Of a DNA stretch of 64,000 nt, positions 1 to 9,863 are shown piece after piece. The stretch is taken from assembly GCF_900142845.1 (NCBI RefSeq), contig NZ_FSRU01000003.1, forward strand, positions 744,001 to 808,000, written 5' to 3'. The notes beneath the pieces are model-generated. The model was not told the DNA's origin and made no database searches. It saw nothing but the letters and a program-made list of their open reading frames with translations. The position numbers and the translations under genes were made by a program. How positions within the stretch are numbered: the stretch's first letter is position 1; every line of letters begins with the position of its first letter. The DNA comes from Paraburkholderia phenazinium (GTDB lineage Bacteria; Pseudomonadota; Gammaproteobacteria; Burkholderiales; Burkholderiaceae).

Positions 1-197
1 TCCTCGCCCTCTTTGACCGAAGCCGCAGAGGCCGCGACTGCCTGACCTGCTTTGCTGGCCGGGATTTTAACACCTGCTGACCGGGGCGGACGCGCGCAAG
101 CGCCGAAATAGAAAGCTGGCGTGGCCTGACGGATGACTGCCGCGACGGCCGCCAAGCCGCAGCCCACCGCGCCCACCGCCCGCCGCCCGCCGCCGGT
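1..197. other. Left-edge intergenic stretch, no gene seen
   Basis: No convincing coding frame is visible between the window edge and the end of the DUF3025 gene. On the minus strand a TAAAAT hexamer (positions 64-69) could be the -10 of a gene lying outside the window, but there is no good -35 at the right distance. It is probably the leader of the next minus-strand gene. Confidence 0.3.
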
Positions 198-1034
198 TCA
201 GCGCGCCTGGCGACGTCCTGAGCGAAACACAGCGGGGTCGTCATAGAAGGCAGCGGCCCCGTTGGCGGGCCACCAGCCGGGGATGCCCAGCACCGGAAGC
301 GGTGCAAACACGCGCGTCGTCAAATCCCGCGTGGATGAGAGCTCACGGCTGACCGCTTCGTCGAGCCAGGCATCGCGCTCCGCAACAGGCCACGAGAAGT
401 ACTCGACCGGGACGTCGACGATCCACGTATGTCCCGTGCACGCCTTGTACGGCGCGATCAGCTTTTCGAGCAGCGCGTGACCGAAGCAGCGCACCTCGCA
501 CCGTTCGCCCCACGCCGCGCGGTTGGCAACGCATAGCGTCACCCAGTCGAAGCCGCGTAACGCACGGCTGAGCGCAGGGTCGGCACACGCGAACAGCAGC
601 GCGTTCTCATCGAACAGGGTCAAGGCGTCGCGCTCGCCGCCGCGCGTCGGACCGACACCCAGAGCATCGATGGCAGCCGACTGCCGCGCATTCAGCGCGG
701 CCTTGATGCGCGGGAACGCAAACCAGACCGAGGCATTGAAGAAGTCGTGCAGGTTATGACGGGTGGGCACGCAACCGGTCGAGGCAATGTGAGCCTCATA
801 GGCCGCGCCTGGCGGCAGATCATCCTGCGCGATGAAGGCAAGCCGCTGGCCGCGGCCGGTGGTCTGCCGCGACTGCTGGGCGTCGGCGTTCATTTCGGCA
901 AGCAGCGCGGCGTAGCTGTTCAGCGCAGCTTGCTGCCAGCGGATGCCCCGCGCGCTGAACTGGGCGAACCACGGCAGCGACCAGTCGATGTCGGCAAAGC
1001 CCGGCTTGCCAACATGGGCAGCGCTGCTTGCCAT
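198..1034 (-). CDS. DUF3025 domain-containing protein
   Basis: A protein of about 278 residues that matches the DUF3025 family in overall character; its function is unknown. It opens with a FADIDWSLPWF segment and contains TGCVPTRHNLHDFFNASVWF, a stretch rich in aromatic and polar residues typical of the family. No signal peptide or membrane helix is evident, so it is probably cytoplasmic. The ATG at 1034 was chosen because an AGGG sits just upstream and the family-like sequence starts there; in-frame ATGs at 1097 and 1133 are alternatives. The open frame runs up to 1424 only because it shadows the end of pyrC. It lies just downstream of pyrC on the same strand and may be cotranscribed with it. 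Confidence 0.8.
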   Translation of the reverse strand: MASSAAHVGKPGFADIDWSLPWFAQFSARGIRWQQAALNSYAALLAEMNADAQQSRQTTGRGQRLAFIAQDDLPPGAAYEAHIASTGCVPTRHNLHDFFNASVWFAFPRIKAALNARQSAAIDALGVGPTRGGERDALTLFDENALLFACADPALSRALRGFDWVTLCVANRAAWGERCEVRCFGHALLEKLIAPYKACTGHTWIVDVPVEYFSWPVAERDAWLDEAVSRELSSTRDLTTRVFAPLPVLGIPGWWPANGAAAFYDDPAVFRSGRRQAR

Positions 1035-1164
1035 AGCGCACCCTGTTGCCGCCAGCCCATGCGCAGCGAAGCCCAAGCCTCGGCCGTCGACGACCATCTC
1101 GTCCCGTGCGGCGCCCGCCGCGACCGCCCACATCACCGTATCTTGCCCGGCCACCTGCCCTACC

Positions 1165-2226
1165 TCAGACCAGCCGCCAGCCGATCGTCTCGCCACCGCG
1201 CAACGGCACGACCGGCGTATCGCCCACCGGCAGTTCGGCCGGCAGCGTCCACTGCTCGCGGCGCAGGGTGACCTGCTCGCCGCTACGTGGGAGACCGTAA
1301 AAGTCCGCGCCGAAGAAGCTTGCAAACCCCTCGAGCTTGTCCAGCGCACCGGCCTGGTCGAACGCTTCCGCGTACAGTTCGAGCGCATGCAGCGCCGTGT
1401 AGCAGCCCGCGCAACCGCACGCATGCTCCTTCAGCCCCTTCGGATGCGGCGCGCTGTCCGTGCCGAGGAAGAAGCGCGGATTGCCCGAAGTCGCCGCCTC
1501 GACCAGCGCCACGCGATGCGTCTCGCGCTTGAGTACCGGCAGACAGTAGTAGTGCGGACGAATGCCGCCCTGGAAAATCGCGTTGCGGTTATAGAGCAGA
1601 TGGTGCGCGGTGATCGTCGCGCCGAGCAGCTCCGGCGCCACGCCGGCCTCGCGGATATAGTCCACCGCGTCTTTGGTCGTGATGTGCTCGAACACTACCT
1701 TCAGCGCCGGAAACGCGCGGCGCAGCGGCGTCATTACGCGGTCGATGAAGACCTTCTCGCGGTCGAACAGATCAATGGATGCATCCGTCACTTCACCGTG
1801 CACCAGCAGCGGCATGCCGGTTTCCTGCATGACTTCGAGCGTCTTCGCGCACTTCATGATGTCCGTGACGCCGGCGTCCGAATTCGTCGTGGCGCCCGCC
1901 GGATACAGCTTCACCCCATGCACGAAGCCGCTTTCGCGCGCGCGGCGCATCTCGTCGGGCGGTGTGTTGTCGGTGAGGTACAGCGTCATCAGCGGCTCGA
2001 ACTTCACGCCCGCCGGGATCGCCGCGACGATGCGCTCGCGGTAAGCCTGCGCCATTGCCGTGGTCGTGACCGGCGGTTTCAGGTTCGGCATGATGATCGC
2101 GCGGCCGAACTGGCGCGCGGTGTCCGGCAGCACCGCCGCCAGCATGGCGCCGTCGCGCACGTGCAGATGCCAGTCGTCGGGACGGGCGAACGTCAGGGAA
2201 TCGATCGAAGCAGTGGAAGCAGTCAT
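1165..2226 (-). CDS. pyrC: Dihydroorotase (class II, PyrC type)
   Basis: Catalyses cyclisation of N-carbamoyl-aspartate to dihydroorotate, the third step of de novo pyrimidine synthesis, in the cytoplasm. The 353-residue length fits the E. coli-type enzyme. The metal site is visible: HLH at residues 20-22, the lysine that becomes carboxylated in HGVKLYPAG (K106), histidines in LLVHGE and VFEHIT, and the catalytic aspartate in GTDSAPH. The ATG at 2226 (MTAST...) was preferred to the upstream in-frame ATG at 2298, since homology-like sequence starts shortly after it. The truncated pyrF at the right end of the window belongs to the same pathway but is about 60 kb away. Confidence 0.96.
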   Translation of the reverse strand: MTASTASIDSLTFARPDDWHLHVRDGAMLAAVLPDTARQFGRAIIMPNLKPPVTTTAMAQAYRERIVAAIPAGVKFEPLMTLYLTDNTPPDEMRRARESGFVHGVKLYPAGATTNSDAGVTDIMKCAKTLEVMQETGMPLLVHGEVTDASIDLFDREKVFIDRVMTPLRRAFPALKVVFEHITTKDAVDYIREAGVAPELLGATITAHHLLYNRNAIFQGGIRPHYYCLPVLKRETHRVALVEAATSGNPRFFLGTDSAPHPKGLKEHACGCAGCYTALHALELYAEAFDQAGALDKLEGFASFFGADFYGLPRSGEQVTLRREQWTLPAELPVGDTPVVPLRGGETIGWRLV

Positions 2227-2410
2227 GGCGTGAAGTTGACCGACCCGGCGCAGCAGCAGCGTTGACGTGAGCAAACCGCCACATTGCGGTCTATACATAG
2301 ATCAATTTAGCTATTTGACGCGCCTGGCTCGGTGATATGCTTGGGAAATCATCATTGTAACGGGGTCAAGCCCAAACGGGCCGACCGTTAAGACGCTCCG
2401 CCTTAGCAAC

Positions 2411-3361
2411 ATGTGCCAACTTCTCGGAATGAACTGCGCCGCGCCGACGGACGTCACGTTCTCGTTCACCGGCTTTGCGGCGCGCGGCGGCGTCACCGAT
2501 CACCATGCAGACGGCTGGGGCATCGCCTTCTTCGAAGACAAGGCCTGCCGCCTCTTCATCGACCATCAATCGTCCGCGACCTCCCCGATCGCCGAAATGG
2601 TCAAGCGCTACCCGATCAAGTCGAAGAACACGATCGCGCACATTCGCAAGGCGACGCAAGGGCATATCCAATTGGAGAACTGCCACCCGTTCATGCGCGA
2701 ACTGTGGGGCCGTCACTGGATCTTCGCGCACAACGGCGACCTCAAGAACTATTCGCCGTTCCTGACCGGTGTCTACCAGCCGGTCGGCACCACCGACAGC
2801 GAACTCGCGTTCTGCGCCTTGCTGCAAGGTCTGCGTAAGGCCTTCCCGACCACCCAGCCGCCGCTCGACGAATTGTTCGCAGTACTCGGCACGCTCACGC
2901 GCGAGATCACGCAGTTCGGCGTGTTCAACTTTTTGATGTCCAACGGCCAGGCGCTGTTTGCGCATTGCTCGACCAACCTGCACTACATCGTGCGCCGCTG
3001 GCCGTTCTCGACCGCGCATCTGGTCGACGCGGACGTGTCGATCGATTTCGCCAAGTACACCACGCCGGAAGACCGCGTTGCGGTCATCGCCACCGCGCCG
3101 TTGACCGACAACGAAGTGTGGACCGCGTTCAAGCCCGGCGACCTGCTGATGTTCCAGCACGGCGAAGTGGTGGGCCGCGTGAATGTGCCGGTGCCGCCGT
3201 GCGTACTCGAGAAGCTGCGCAATCCGGCTACGGATGCTTCGGCTTCGGCGCCCGCGCCGGTCGCGGCATCCTCGACCACGGCGATTCGCAATCCGGCAGT
3301 GCGCGAGACCGCCACGCTCGATGTCGAAGCGGCAGACGACGCAGCCGCGTTCGAGTCCTGA
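2411..3361 (+). CDS. Class II glutamine amidotransferase (YafJ-like)
   Basis: A 316-residue stand-alone glutaminase-type (Ntn-hydrolase) protein. After removal of Met1 the catalytic nucleophile would be Cys2 (MCQLLGMNC). Family hallmarks follow in order: HHADGWGIAFFED near residue 33, the INH-type segment, and WIFAHNGDLKNY near residue 105. The family releases ammonia from glutamine; YafJ-like members have no partner synthetase domain and their acceptor is unknown. The last 50 residues are an Ala/Thr-rich tail without visible fold. It is divergent from pyrC and convergent with gltL, with a shared terminator between. Confidence 0.88.
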   Translation: MCQLLGMNCAAPTDVTFSFTGFAARGGVTDHHADGWGIAFFEDKACRLFIDHQSSATSPIAEMVKRYPIKSKNTIAHIRKATQGHIQLENCHPFMRELWGRHWIFAHNGDLKNYSPFLTGVYQPVGTTDSELAFCALLQGLRKAFPTTQPPLDELFAVLGTLTREITQFGVFNFLMSNGQALFAHCSTNLHYIVRRWPFSTAHLVDADVSIDFAKYTTPEDRVAVIATAPLTDNEVWTAFKPGDLLMFQHGEVVGRVNVPVPPCVLEKLRNPATDASASAPAPVAASSTTAIRNPAVRETATLDVEAADDAAAFES

Positions 3362-3402
3362 GGCACACGGCGCCGTTTGACGGGTACGCTCGCTGCATGC
3401 GA

Positions 3403-3428
3403 AAACGCCGCTCCAGAGAGCGGCGTTT
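3403..3428. terminator. Bidirectional terminator between amidotransferase gene and gltL
   Basis: An 11-bp perfect stem (AAACGCCGCTC / GAGCGGCGTTT) with a 4-nt CAGA loop lies between two convergent genes. The A-run and T-run at the two arms let it work in both directions. Confidence 0.8.
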
Positions 3429-3473
3429 GCATGTTTGGCGAGCCTGTCGCGGCGGCGACCGCCGCAGCAAGCC

Positions 3474-4199
3474 TCAGTGCAAAATCTTCGCCAGAAAATC
3501 CTTGGCCCGATCCGACTTTGGATTAGCGAAGAAATCTTCCTTGCGGTCGTCCTCGACGATCAACCCTTTGTCCATGAAGATCACACGGTGCGCGACCTTC
3601 TTCGCGAAGCCCATTTCGTGCGTCACGCACATCATGGTCATGCCTTCCTGCGCCAGTTCGACCATCACGTCGAGCACTTCGTTGATCATCTCCGGGTCGA
3701 GCGCCGAGGTCGGTTCGTCGAACAGCATGGCGATCGGGTCCATCGAGAGCGCACGGGCAATCGCCACACGCTGCTGCTGACCGCCGGAGAGCTGTCCCGG
3801 AAACTTGTCCGCGTGAGCGCGCAGGCCGACGCGATCCAGCAGCTTCAGCGCCTTCGCCGTGGCTTCGTCTTTCGAGCGGCCGAGCACCTTGACCTGCGCG
3901 AGCGTCAGATTGTCCGTGATCGACAGATGCGGGAACAGTTCGAAATGCTGGAACACCATGCCGACTTTCGCGCGCAGCTTCGACAGGTTGGTCTTCTTGT
4001 CGCCGACCGATTGACCATCAATGGTGATCTCGCCTTTCTGAAACGGTTCGAGGCCGTTGACCGTCTTGATGAGCGTCGACTTGCCCGAGCCCGATGGGCC
4101 GCACACCACCACGACTTCACCCTTTTTGACTTCCGTCGTGCAGTCGGTCAGCACCTGGAACTGACCGTACCACTTCGACACGTTCTTGATAGAAATCAT
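3474..4199 (-). CDS. gltL: Glutamate/aspartate ABC transporter ATPase
   Basis: ATP-binding subunit of a polar amino acid importer, acting at the inner face of the cytoplasmic membrane. The 241 residues carry Walker A (GPSGSGKST, about residues 34-42), the ABC signature LSGGQQQR (about 138), Walker B with the catalytic Glu ([12 protein letters not shown]) and the switch histidine in VTHEMGF. Its closest known type is GltL, and it lies downstream of the matching binding protein GltI on the same strand. The two membrane permeases GltJ and GltK, usually found between gltI and gltL, are absent, so the ATPase has no visible membrane partner in this window. Confidence 0.93.
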   Translation of the reverse strand: MISIKNVSKWYGQFQVLTDCTTEVKKGEVVVVCGPSGSGKSTLIKTVNGLEPFQKGEITIDGQSVGDKKTNLSKLRAKVGMVFQHFELFPHLSITDNLTLAQVKVLGRSKDEATAKALKLLDRVGLRAHADKFPGQLSGGQQQRVAIARALSMDPIAMLFDEPTSALDPEMINEVLDVMVELAQEGMTMMCVTHEMGFAKKVAHRVIFMDKGLIVEDDRKEDFFANPKSDRAKDFLAKILH

Positions 4200-4387
4200 C
4201 TTGCAACCCTTTTCTGAAGACCTTTAACGAGGCCCGATGCGTTTCACACGGGCCACGAAATCACACGCGCCCGCGAACAGTACCATTTCGACATTCGTGC
4301 CGTCACGGCCGTCAATATTCGCGGCGGGTCCAAGCCGGGCAGCGCGGCGCCGGCCCGGCACCCAACCCCCGGCCAGGCAATGGTCGG
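4200..4387. other. Short gltI-gltL gap where gltJK would be expected
   Basis: Only 188 bases separate the gltI stop codon from the gltL start. No frame with membrane segments or permease motifs is visible on either strand, so there is no detectable remnant of gltJ or gltK. Confidence 0.7.
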
Positions 4388-5281
4388 CTAGTCGATCGGT
4401 TTGTCATTCGGGTTCTTGAAGAGCGCCTTGATGGCGTCATTTTCCGGGAAGTTCAGATTCAGGCCTTTGGGCGGAATCGGCGATTCGAACCACTTCTGGT
4501 AGATCTGATCGGCTTCGCCCGAGGTTTCAACCCGCGCGATTGCGCCGTCCACCACCTTCTTGAACGCCGGGTCGTTCTTACGCATCATGCAGCCGTACGC
4601 TTCTTCCGATTGCGGCGCTCCGACGATCACGAATTCGCCCGGATTGCCCCACTTCGCGCGCTCGCCGGCTAGCAGCGCGTCGTCCATCATGAACGCGGAC
4701 GCGCGGCCGTTAGCGAGGGTCTGGAACGCCTCCCCGTGATCCTTCGCGCTGATGATGTTCATGCCCATGCCCTTGTTCTGGTTCATCTTGCGCAGGAGCC
4801 GCTCCGAGGTGGTGCCGGCCGTCGTCACCACCGTCTTGCCCTTGAGATCCGGCCAGCCTTTGATGCCCGAATCTCTCCGGGTCATCAGACGGGTTCCGAT
4901 CACGAAGATCGTGTTCGAAAACGTGACCTGCTGCTCGCGTTCGATGTTGTTCGTGGTCGAACCGCATTCGAGATCCACGGTGCCGTTCTGCACGAGCGGG
5001 ATGCGGTTTTGCGGCGTAACGGGCGTCAGCCTCACCTTCAGGTCAGGCATATTGAGCTTCTGCTTGACCGCATCCACGATCTTCAGCATGAACTCGTACG
5101 AGTAACCAATCAGGTTCTGCTGGTCGTCGTAGTACGAAAACGGAATCGACGATTCGCGATAGCCCAGAGAAATAACGCCCGTATCCTTGATCTTCTTTAG
5201 CGTACCGGCGTCCTGCGCCTGCGCGCCGCCGGCAAACAGCCCGAGCGTCGCGACCAGCAGCGCAGCTTTCCTGACCTTCAT
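4388..5281 (-). CDS. gltI: Glutamate/aspartate ABC transporter periplasmic binding protein
   Basis: A 297-residue solute-binding protein (SBP family 3) that captures glutamate or aspartate in the periplasm. It has a clear signal peptide (MKVRKAALLVATLGLFAGGAQA, cleaved before QDAGTLKKI). Family features include GVISLGYRESSIPFSY, the ligand-binding segments VDLECGSTTNN and KTVVTTAGTTSERL, and the mature C-terminal FPENDAIKALF. The ATG at 5281 has an AGGAGA seven bases upstream and starts the signal peptide; the frame extends to 5344 but that portion lacks support. It is followed directly by gltL, without permease genes. Confidence 0.95.
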   Translation of the reverse strand: MKVRKAALLVATLGLFAGGAQAQDAGTLKKIKDTGVISLGYRESSIPFSYYDDQQNLIGYSYEFMLKIVDAVKQKLNMPDLKVRLTPVTPQNRIPLVQNGTVDLECGSTTNNIEREQQVTFSNTIFVIGTRLMTRRDSGIKGWPDLKGKTVVTTAGTTSERLLRKMNQNKGMGMNIISAKDHGEAFQTLANGRASAFMMDDALLAGERAKWGNPGEFVIVGAPQSEEAYGCMMRKNDPAFKKVVDGAIARVETSGEADQIYQKWFESPIPPKGLNLNFPENDAIKALFKNPNDKPID

Positions 5282-5460
5282 AGATGATCTCCTGTCGACC
5301 AGTTCGCCGCCCTGGTCCCATGCAAAGCGCGGCAACGAACCCATACCGGTTCAGCACTGTAATTAAATTGAAATCCTTGCTGCAAGCCTCATTGCCGACA
5401 GAGTACCTTGCCGGAGCCTTCGCGCACACCCATGTCCGCGCCCGCGTGCGATGCGCGCAT

Positions 5461-5495
5461 AAAAAAACGGGCGACATCGAGAAGATGCCGCCCGT
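5461..5495 (-). terminator. Hairpin terminator between gltI and gdhA, read on the minus strand
   Basis: Read on the minus strand, a 12-bp stem (ACGGGCGGCATC / GATGTCGCCCGT with one G-U pair, 5-nt loop) is followed by seven T. It lies about 70 bases past the gdhA stop codon and would end gdhA transcription before gltI. Confidence 0.85.
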
Positions 5496-5565
5496 CGAGG
5501 AGACCCGCGGTCTGGTCGGACCGCGCTAACCACAAGGGAAACTGTAGGAAACTGAGACTACCCGA

Positions 5566-6870
5566 TCACGGATACAGGCCGCGCAGTTCGCGCGCTTCGA
5601 GGATGCGCTTACAGGCGACGATAAACGCTGCCGTACGCACCGAGACCTTCTGTTCGCTCGACACTTGCCACACCGCGGCAAACGCTTCGCGCATCACGCG
5701 CTCGAGACGCTGGTTGATCTCGTCTTCGGTCCAGAAGAAGCTCGAGAAGTCCTGCACCCATTCGAAGTACGACACGGTCACGCCGCCCGCATTCGCCACC
5801 ACGTCCGGGATCACGAGGATGCCCTTGTCGTGCAGGATGTCGTCCGCCGCGGTCGTAGTCGGGCCATTCGCGCCTTCGACGACGATCTTCGTCTTGATCT
5901 TGCCGGCGTTCTGCTCGGTGATCTGGTTTTCCAGTGCCGCCGGGATCAGGATGTCCGATTCGACCGTCCAGAAGTCTTCGGGCGCGATCGCGTCCGCTTC
6001 CGGGAAACCACCCACGCCACCGGTCTTCGCCACGTGCGCCAGCAGCGCCACCGCGTCGATGCCCGTCGATTTGAAAATCGTACCCGTGTGATCCTGCACC
6101 GCGACGACCTTCGAGCCGGCCTCCTGGAACAGGCGTGCCGCGATGCCGCCTACGTTACCGAAACCTTGCACGGCGATGCGTGCGCCTTCGATGTCGACAC
6201 CAATGCGGCGCGCGGCTTCCGAGGCCACCACGAACACGCCACGGCCGGTGGCTTCGCGACGACCCAGCGAACCGCCGAGTGCGATCGGCTTACCCGTCAC
6301 GACGCCCGTTGCCGTTTGGCCCTGGTTCATCGAGTACGTGTCCATCATCCACGCCATGATCTGCTCGTTCGTGTTCACGTCCGGCGCGGGAATGTCGGTG
6401 TTCGGTCCGATGATGATGCCGATTTCGCTGGTGTAGCGGCGCGTGACGCGCTCGAGCTCACCACGCGACAACGTACGCGGATCGACGCGGATGCCGCCCT
6501 TGGCGCCGCCGTACGGCACGTTCACGGCTGCGTTCTTGACCGACATCCATGCGGACAGCGCCATCACTTCCGACAGCGTCACGTCCTGGTGATAACGCAC
6601 ACCGCCCTTGCCCGGACCGCGCGACACGTTGTGCTGCACGCGATAGCCTTCGAAGTGAGCGACGGTGCCGTTGTCGAGTTCGATAGGTACATCGACGATC
6701 AGAATGCGCTTCGGACGCTTGAGAGTTTCGAGCCAGCGCGACAGCGAGCCGAGATACGGCGCGACGCGGTCGACCTGACGCAGATAGTTGCCCCAGGGGC
6801 CGAGGTTGTCGCTATTCAGATAGGACGGGACGGATTGCAACGGCGATGCGGACTGCGGTTGGGATGACAT
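5566..6870 (-). CDS. gdhA: Glutamate dehydrogenase
   Basis: Interconverts glutamate with 2-oxoglutarate and ammonia in the cytoplasm. The 434-residue length fits the Glu/Leu/Phe/Val dehydrogenase family. The catalytic lysine region [12 protein letters not shown] lies at residues 119-130 (K124), the substrate segment [13 protein letters not shown] follows, and the Rossmann motif GFGNVGG starts the C-terminal nucleotide-binding domain. The cofactor (NAD or NADP) cannot be settled from the sequence by eye. It sits next to gltI-gltL on the same strand, separated by a terminator, so the grouping may reflect shared glutamate metabolism rather than an operon. Confidence 0.95.
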   Translation of the reverse strand: MSSQPQSASPLQSVPSYLNSDNLGPWGNYLRQVDRVAPYLGSLSRWLETLKRPKRILIVDVPIELDNGTVAHFEGYRVQHNVSRGPGKGGVRYHQDVTLSEVMALSAWMSVKNAAVNVPYGGAKGGIRVDPRTLSRGELERVTRRYTSEIGIIIGPNTDIPAPDVNTNEQIMAWMMDTYSMNQGQTATGVVTGKPIALGGSLGRREATGRGVFVVASEAARRIGVDIEGARIAVQGFGNVGGIAARLFQEAGSKVVAVQDHTGTIFKSTGIDAVALLAHVAKTGGVGGFPEADAIAPEDFWTVESDILIPAALENQITEQNAGKIKTKIVVEGANGPTTTAADDILHDKGILVIPDVVANAGGVTVSYFEWVQDFSSFFWTEDEINQRLERVMREAFAAVWQVSSEQKVSVRTAAFIVACKRILEARELRGLYP

Positions 6871-7097
6871 GAACGCTCCAAGCGTTTTGACCGAATGACG
6901 CCATTGTCGAAAAACGCTAATTTGAAATCCAATGCCGTTTGATCATCCCGTTATGTCTTTTGTGCATAACGTTAAAATTCCGCAAAAAGCTGTCGCTTAG
7001 GGCGCAACAATGCAGGCGGGTTGCGGGTGCTGCTGCGTTTGCTCCTGCGTATGCTCTTTAGCACCGCACCTGATGCAACGCGTGGCTTCCGGCGAGC

Positions 7098-8054
7098 TTA
7101 CGCTGCGCCTTGAGCGAGCTCTCCGGTCACCGCATCCCAGAGCTGCCGCACCAGTACCTGACGCGGATCCTCACCCTGCGCCGCCAGCTTGTCGCGATAC
7201 AGGCGGATCTCCATGGTCAGCGTGAACTGCCCTTCCGGCGTGCCGCGAACGGCGCGGTCGAGGCGGATCAGCTTGCCCTCCGCGACCGCATCTTCGACAG
7301 CGCTATGCGGCAGGAATGCAATGCCGTGTCCGGCCAGCGCCATGGCTTTAAGGCCTTCAGCCATGTCCGTTTCGTAGAGCTGGTCGAGATACAGCCGGCC
7401 GGGCGCGTTCGCGATGATCACCTCGGTCATGCGGCCCAGATACGCGTTCGGCGTGTATGACAGATACGGCGCCGGCGCGTCCGGCGTGCCCGGCAGCGTG
7501 TAGCGCGCGCGGCCCGCGCGGCCAGGTGCGGAGAACGGACTGATCGGTTCGATGCCGAGCGTCAGCATGTCGTAGCGGGCCGGGTCGAGCGCGACTGGGT
7601 GGCTCGGATGATGGTAGCCCATCACCAGATCGCAGCCGCCTTCGACCAGCGAGAGCACCGCGTCGTGCACGTTCAGCGCGCGCAGGCGGGTATGCACGGG
7701 CCCGAGCTGCGCCTCGATACGCTGCAGCCAGCGCGGGAAATACGTCAGCGAAAGCGTATGCGGCACCGCGAACTCGATGGTCGCGGCGGGGCTTGCCATG
7801 TGGCCGCGCAGCAACGTGCGCGCCTCGTGGAACTGCGAGAGCATCGCGAGCGCCTGCTCGTAGAAGATCTGACCCGCGGCCGTGAGGCGCGTCGGATAAA
7901 CCGAACGGTCGATCAGTTCCGTGCCGAGCCACGCTTCCAGCGCCTGGATGCGGCGCGAAAACGCCGGTTGCGTAACGTGGCGCAGCTCAGCGGAACGGCT
8001 AAAGCTGCGGGTTTCCGCGAGCGAAACGAAGTCTTCGAGCCATTTCAGTTCCAT
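7098..8054 (-). CDS. LysR-family transcriptional regulator, HypT (YjiE)-like
   Basis: A 318-residue LysR-type regulator. The winged helix-turn-helix occupies residues 1-60 (FVSLAETRSFSRSAELRHVTQPAFSRRIQALE), followed by a LysR substrate domain. The opening ELKWLEDF and the domain segments YFPRWLQRIE and LVMGYHHPSHP resemble HypT (YjiE), the hypochlorite-responsive regulator of E. coli; this resemblance is from memory and not tested. It is divergent from purB across about 200 bases, but nothing in the sequence shows that it controls purB. Confidence 0.85.
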   Translation of the reverse strand: MELKWLEDFVSLAETRSFSRSAELRHVTQPAFSRRIQALEAWLGTELIDRSVYPTRLTAAGQIFYEQALAMLSQFHEARTLLRGHMASPAATIEFAVPHTLSLTYFPRWLQRIEAQLGPVHTRLRALNVHDAVLSLVEGGCDLVMGYHHPSHPVALDPARYDMLTLGIEPISPFSAPGRAGRARYTLPGTPDAPAPYLSYTPNAYLGRMTEVIIANAPGRLYLDQLYETDMAEGLKAMALAGHGIAFLPHSAVEDAVAEGKLIRLDRAVRGTPEGQFTLTMEIRLYRDKLAAQGEDPRQVLVRQLWDAVTGELAQGAA

Positions 8055-8199
8055 GCGGACCCTGCGACGAGCGGGAAAGAAGAAGTCAGCATTCTAGCGG
8101 GGCACTGCCTGGGCGACGAGGTTAGCGACCTTCGCGGCCCACCCGACCGGTCCGCCCAGGCACCCAGTGGAATCAGGAGCCCGCGCCGCCCAGTGGTAA

Positions 8200-9642
<1,443 letters not shown>

Positions 9643-9681
9643 GCGGTGACGCGTTAGCCGCTAGCTACGGCTGACAGACAT

Positions 9682-9711
9682 GAAAATGGCGCTCCGCGGA
9701 GCGCCATTTTC
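9682..9711. terminator. Palindromic terminator after purB
   Basis: A perfect 30-base palindrome (arm GAAAATGGCGCTCCG) lies 40 bases after the purB stop codon and ends in a T-rich run on the plus strand. It can also stop transcripts from the convergent TcC toxin gene. Confidence 0.85.
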
Positions 9712-9863
9712 TTTTACGACGTGCCCGGAACGACAGTTAGGGCTTAGGGAGCCGTCGAGGTCCGGTGAAGAGAATTTTCTTTCAGATCATCATTCGCTCC
9801 TGGGAATACCGCCCTCCCCTCCTTGCCGCGCAAAACGAGTGACCGGTGCGCGTTGTCGTAGAT

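Noticed and set aside
7010..7225. Cysteine-rich 71-codon frame (GCGCCCVCSCVCS)
   Set aside because: It arises from a TGC-rich repeat-like stretch, runs into the end of the LysR gene in another frame and has no ribosome site.
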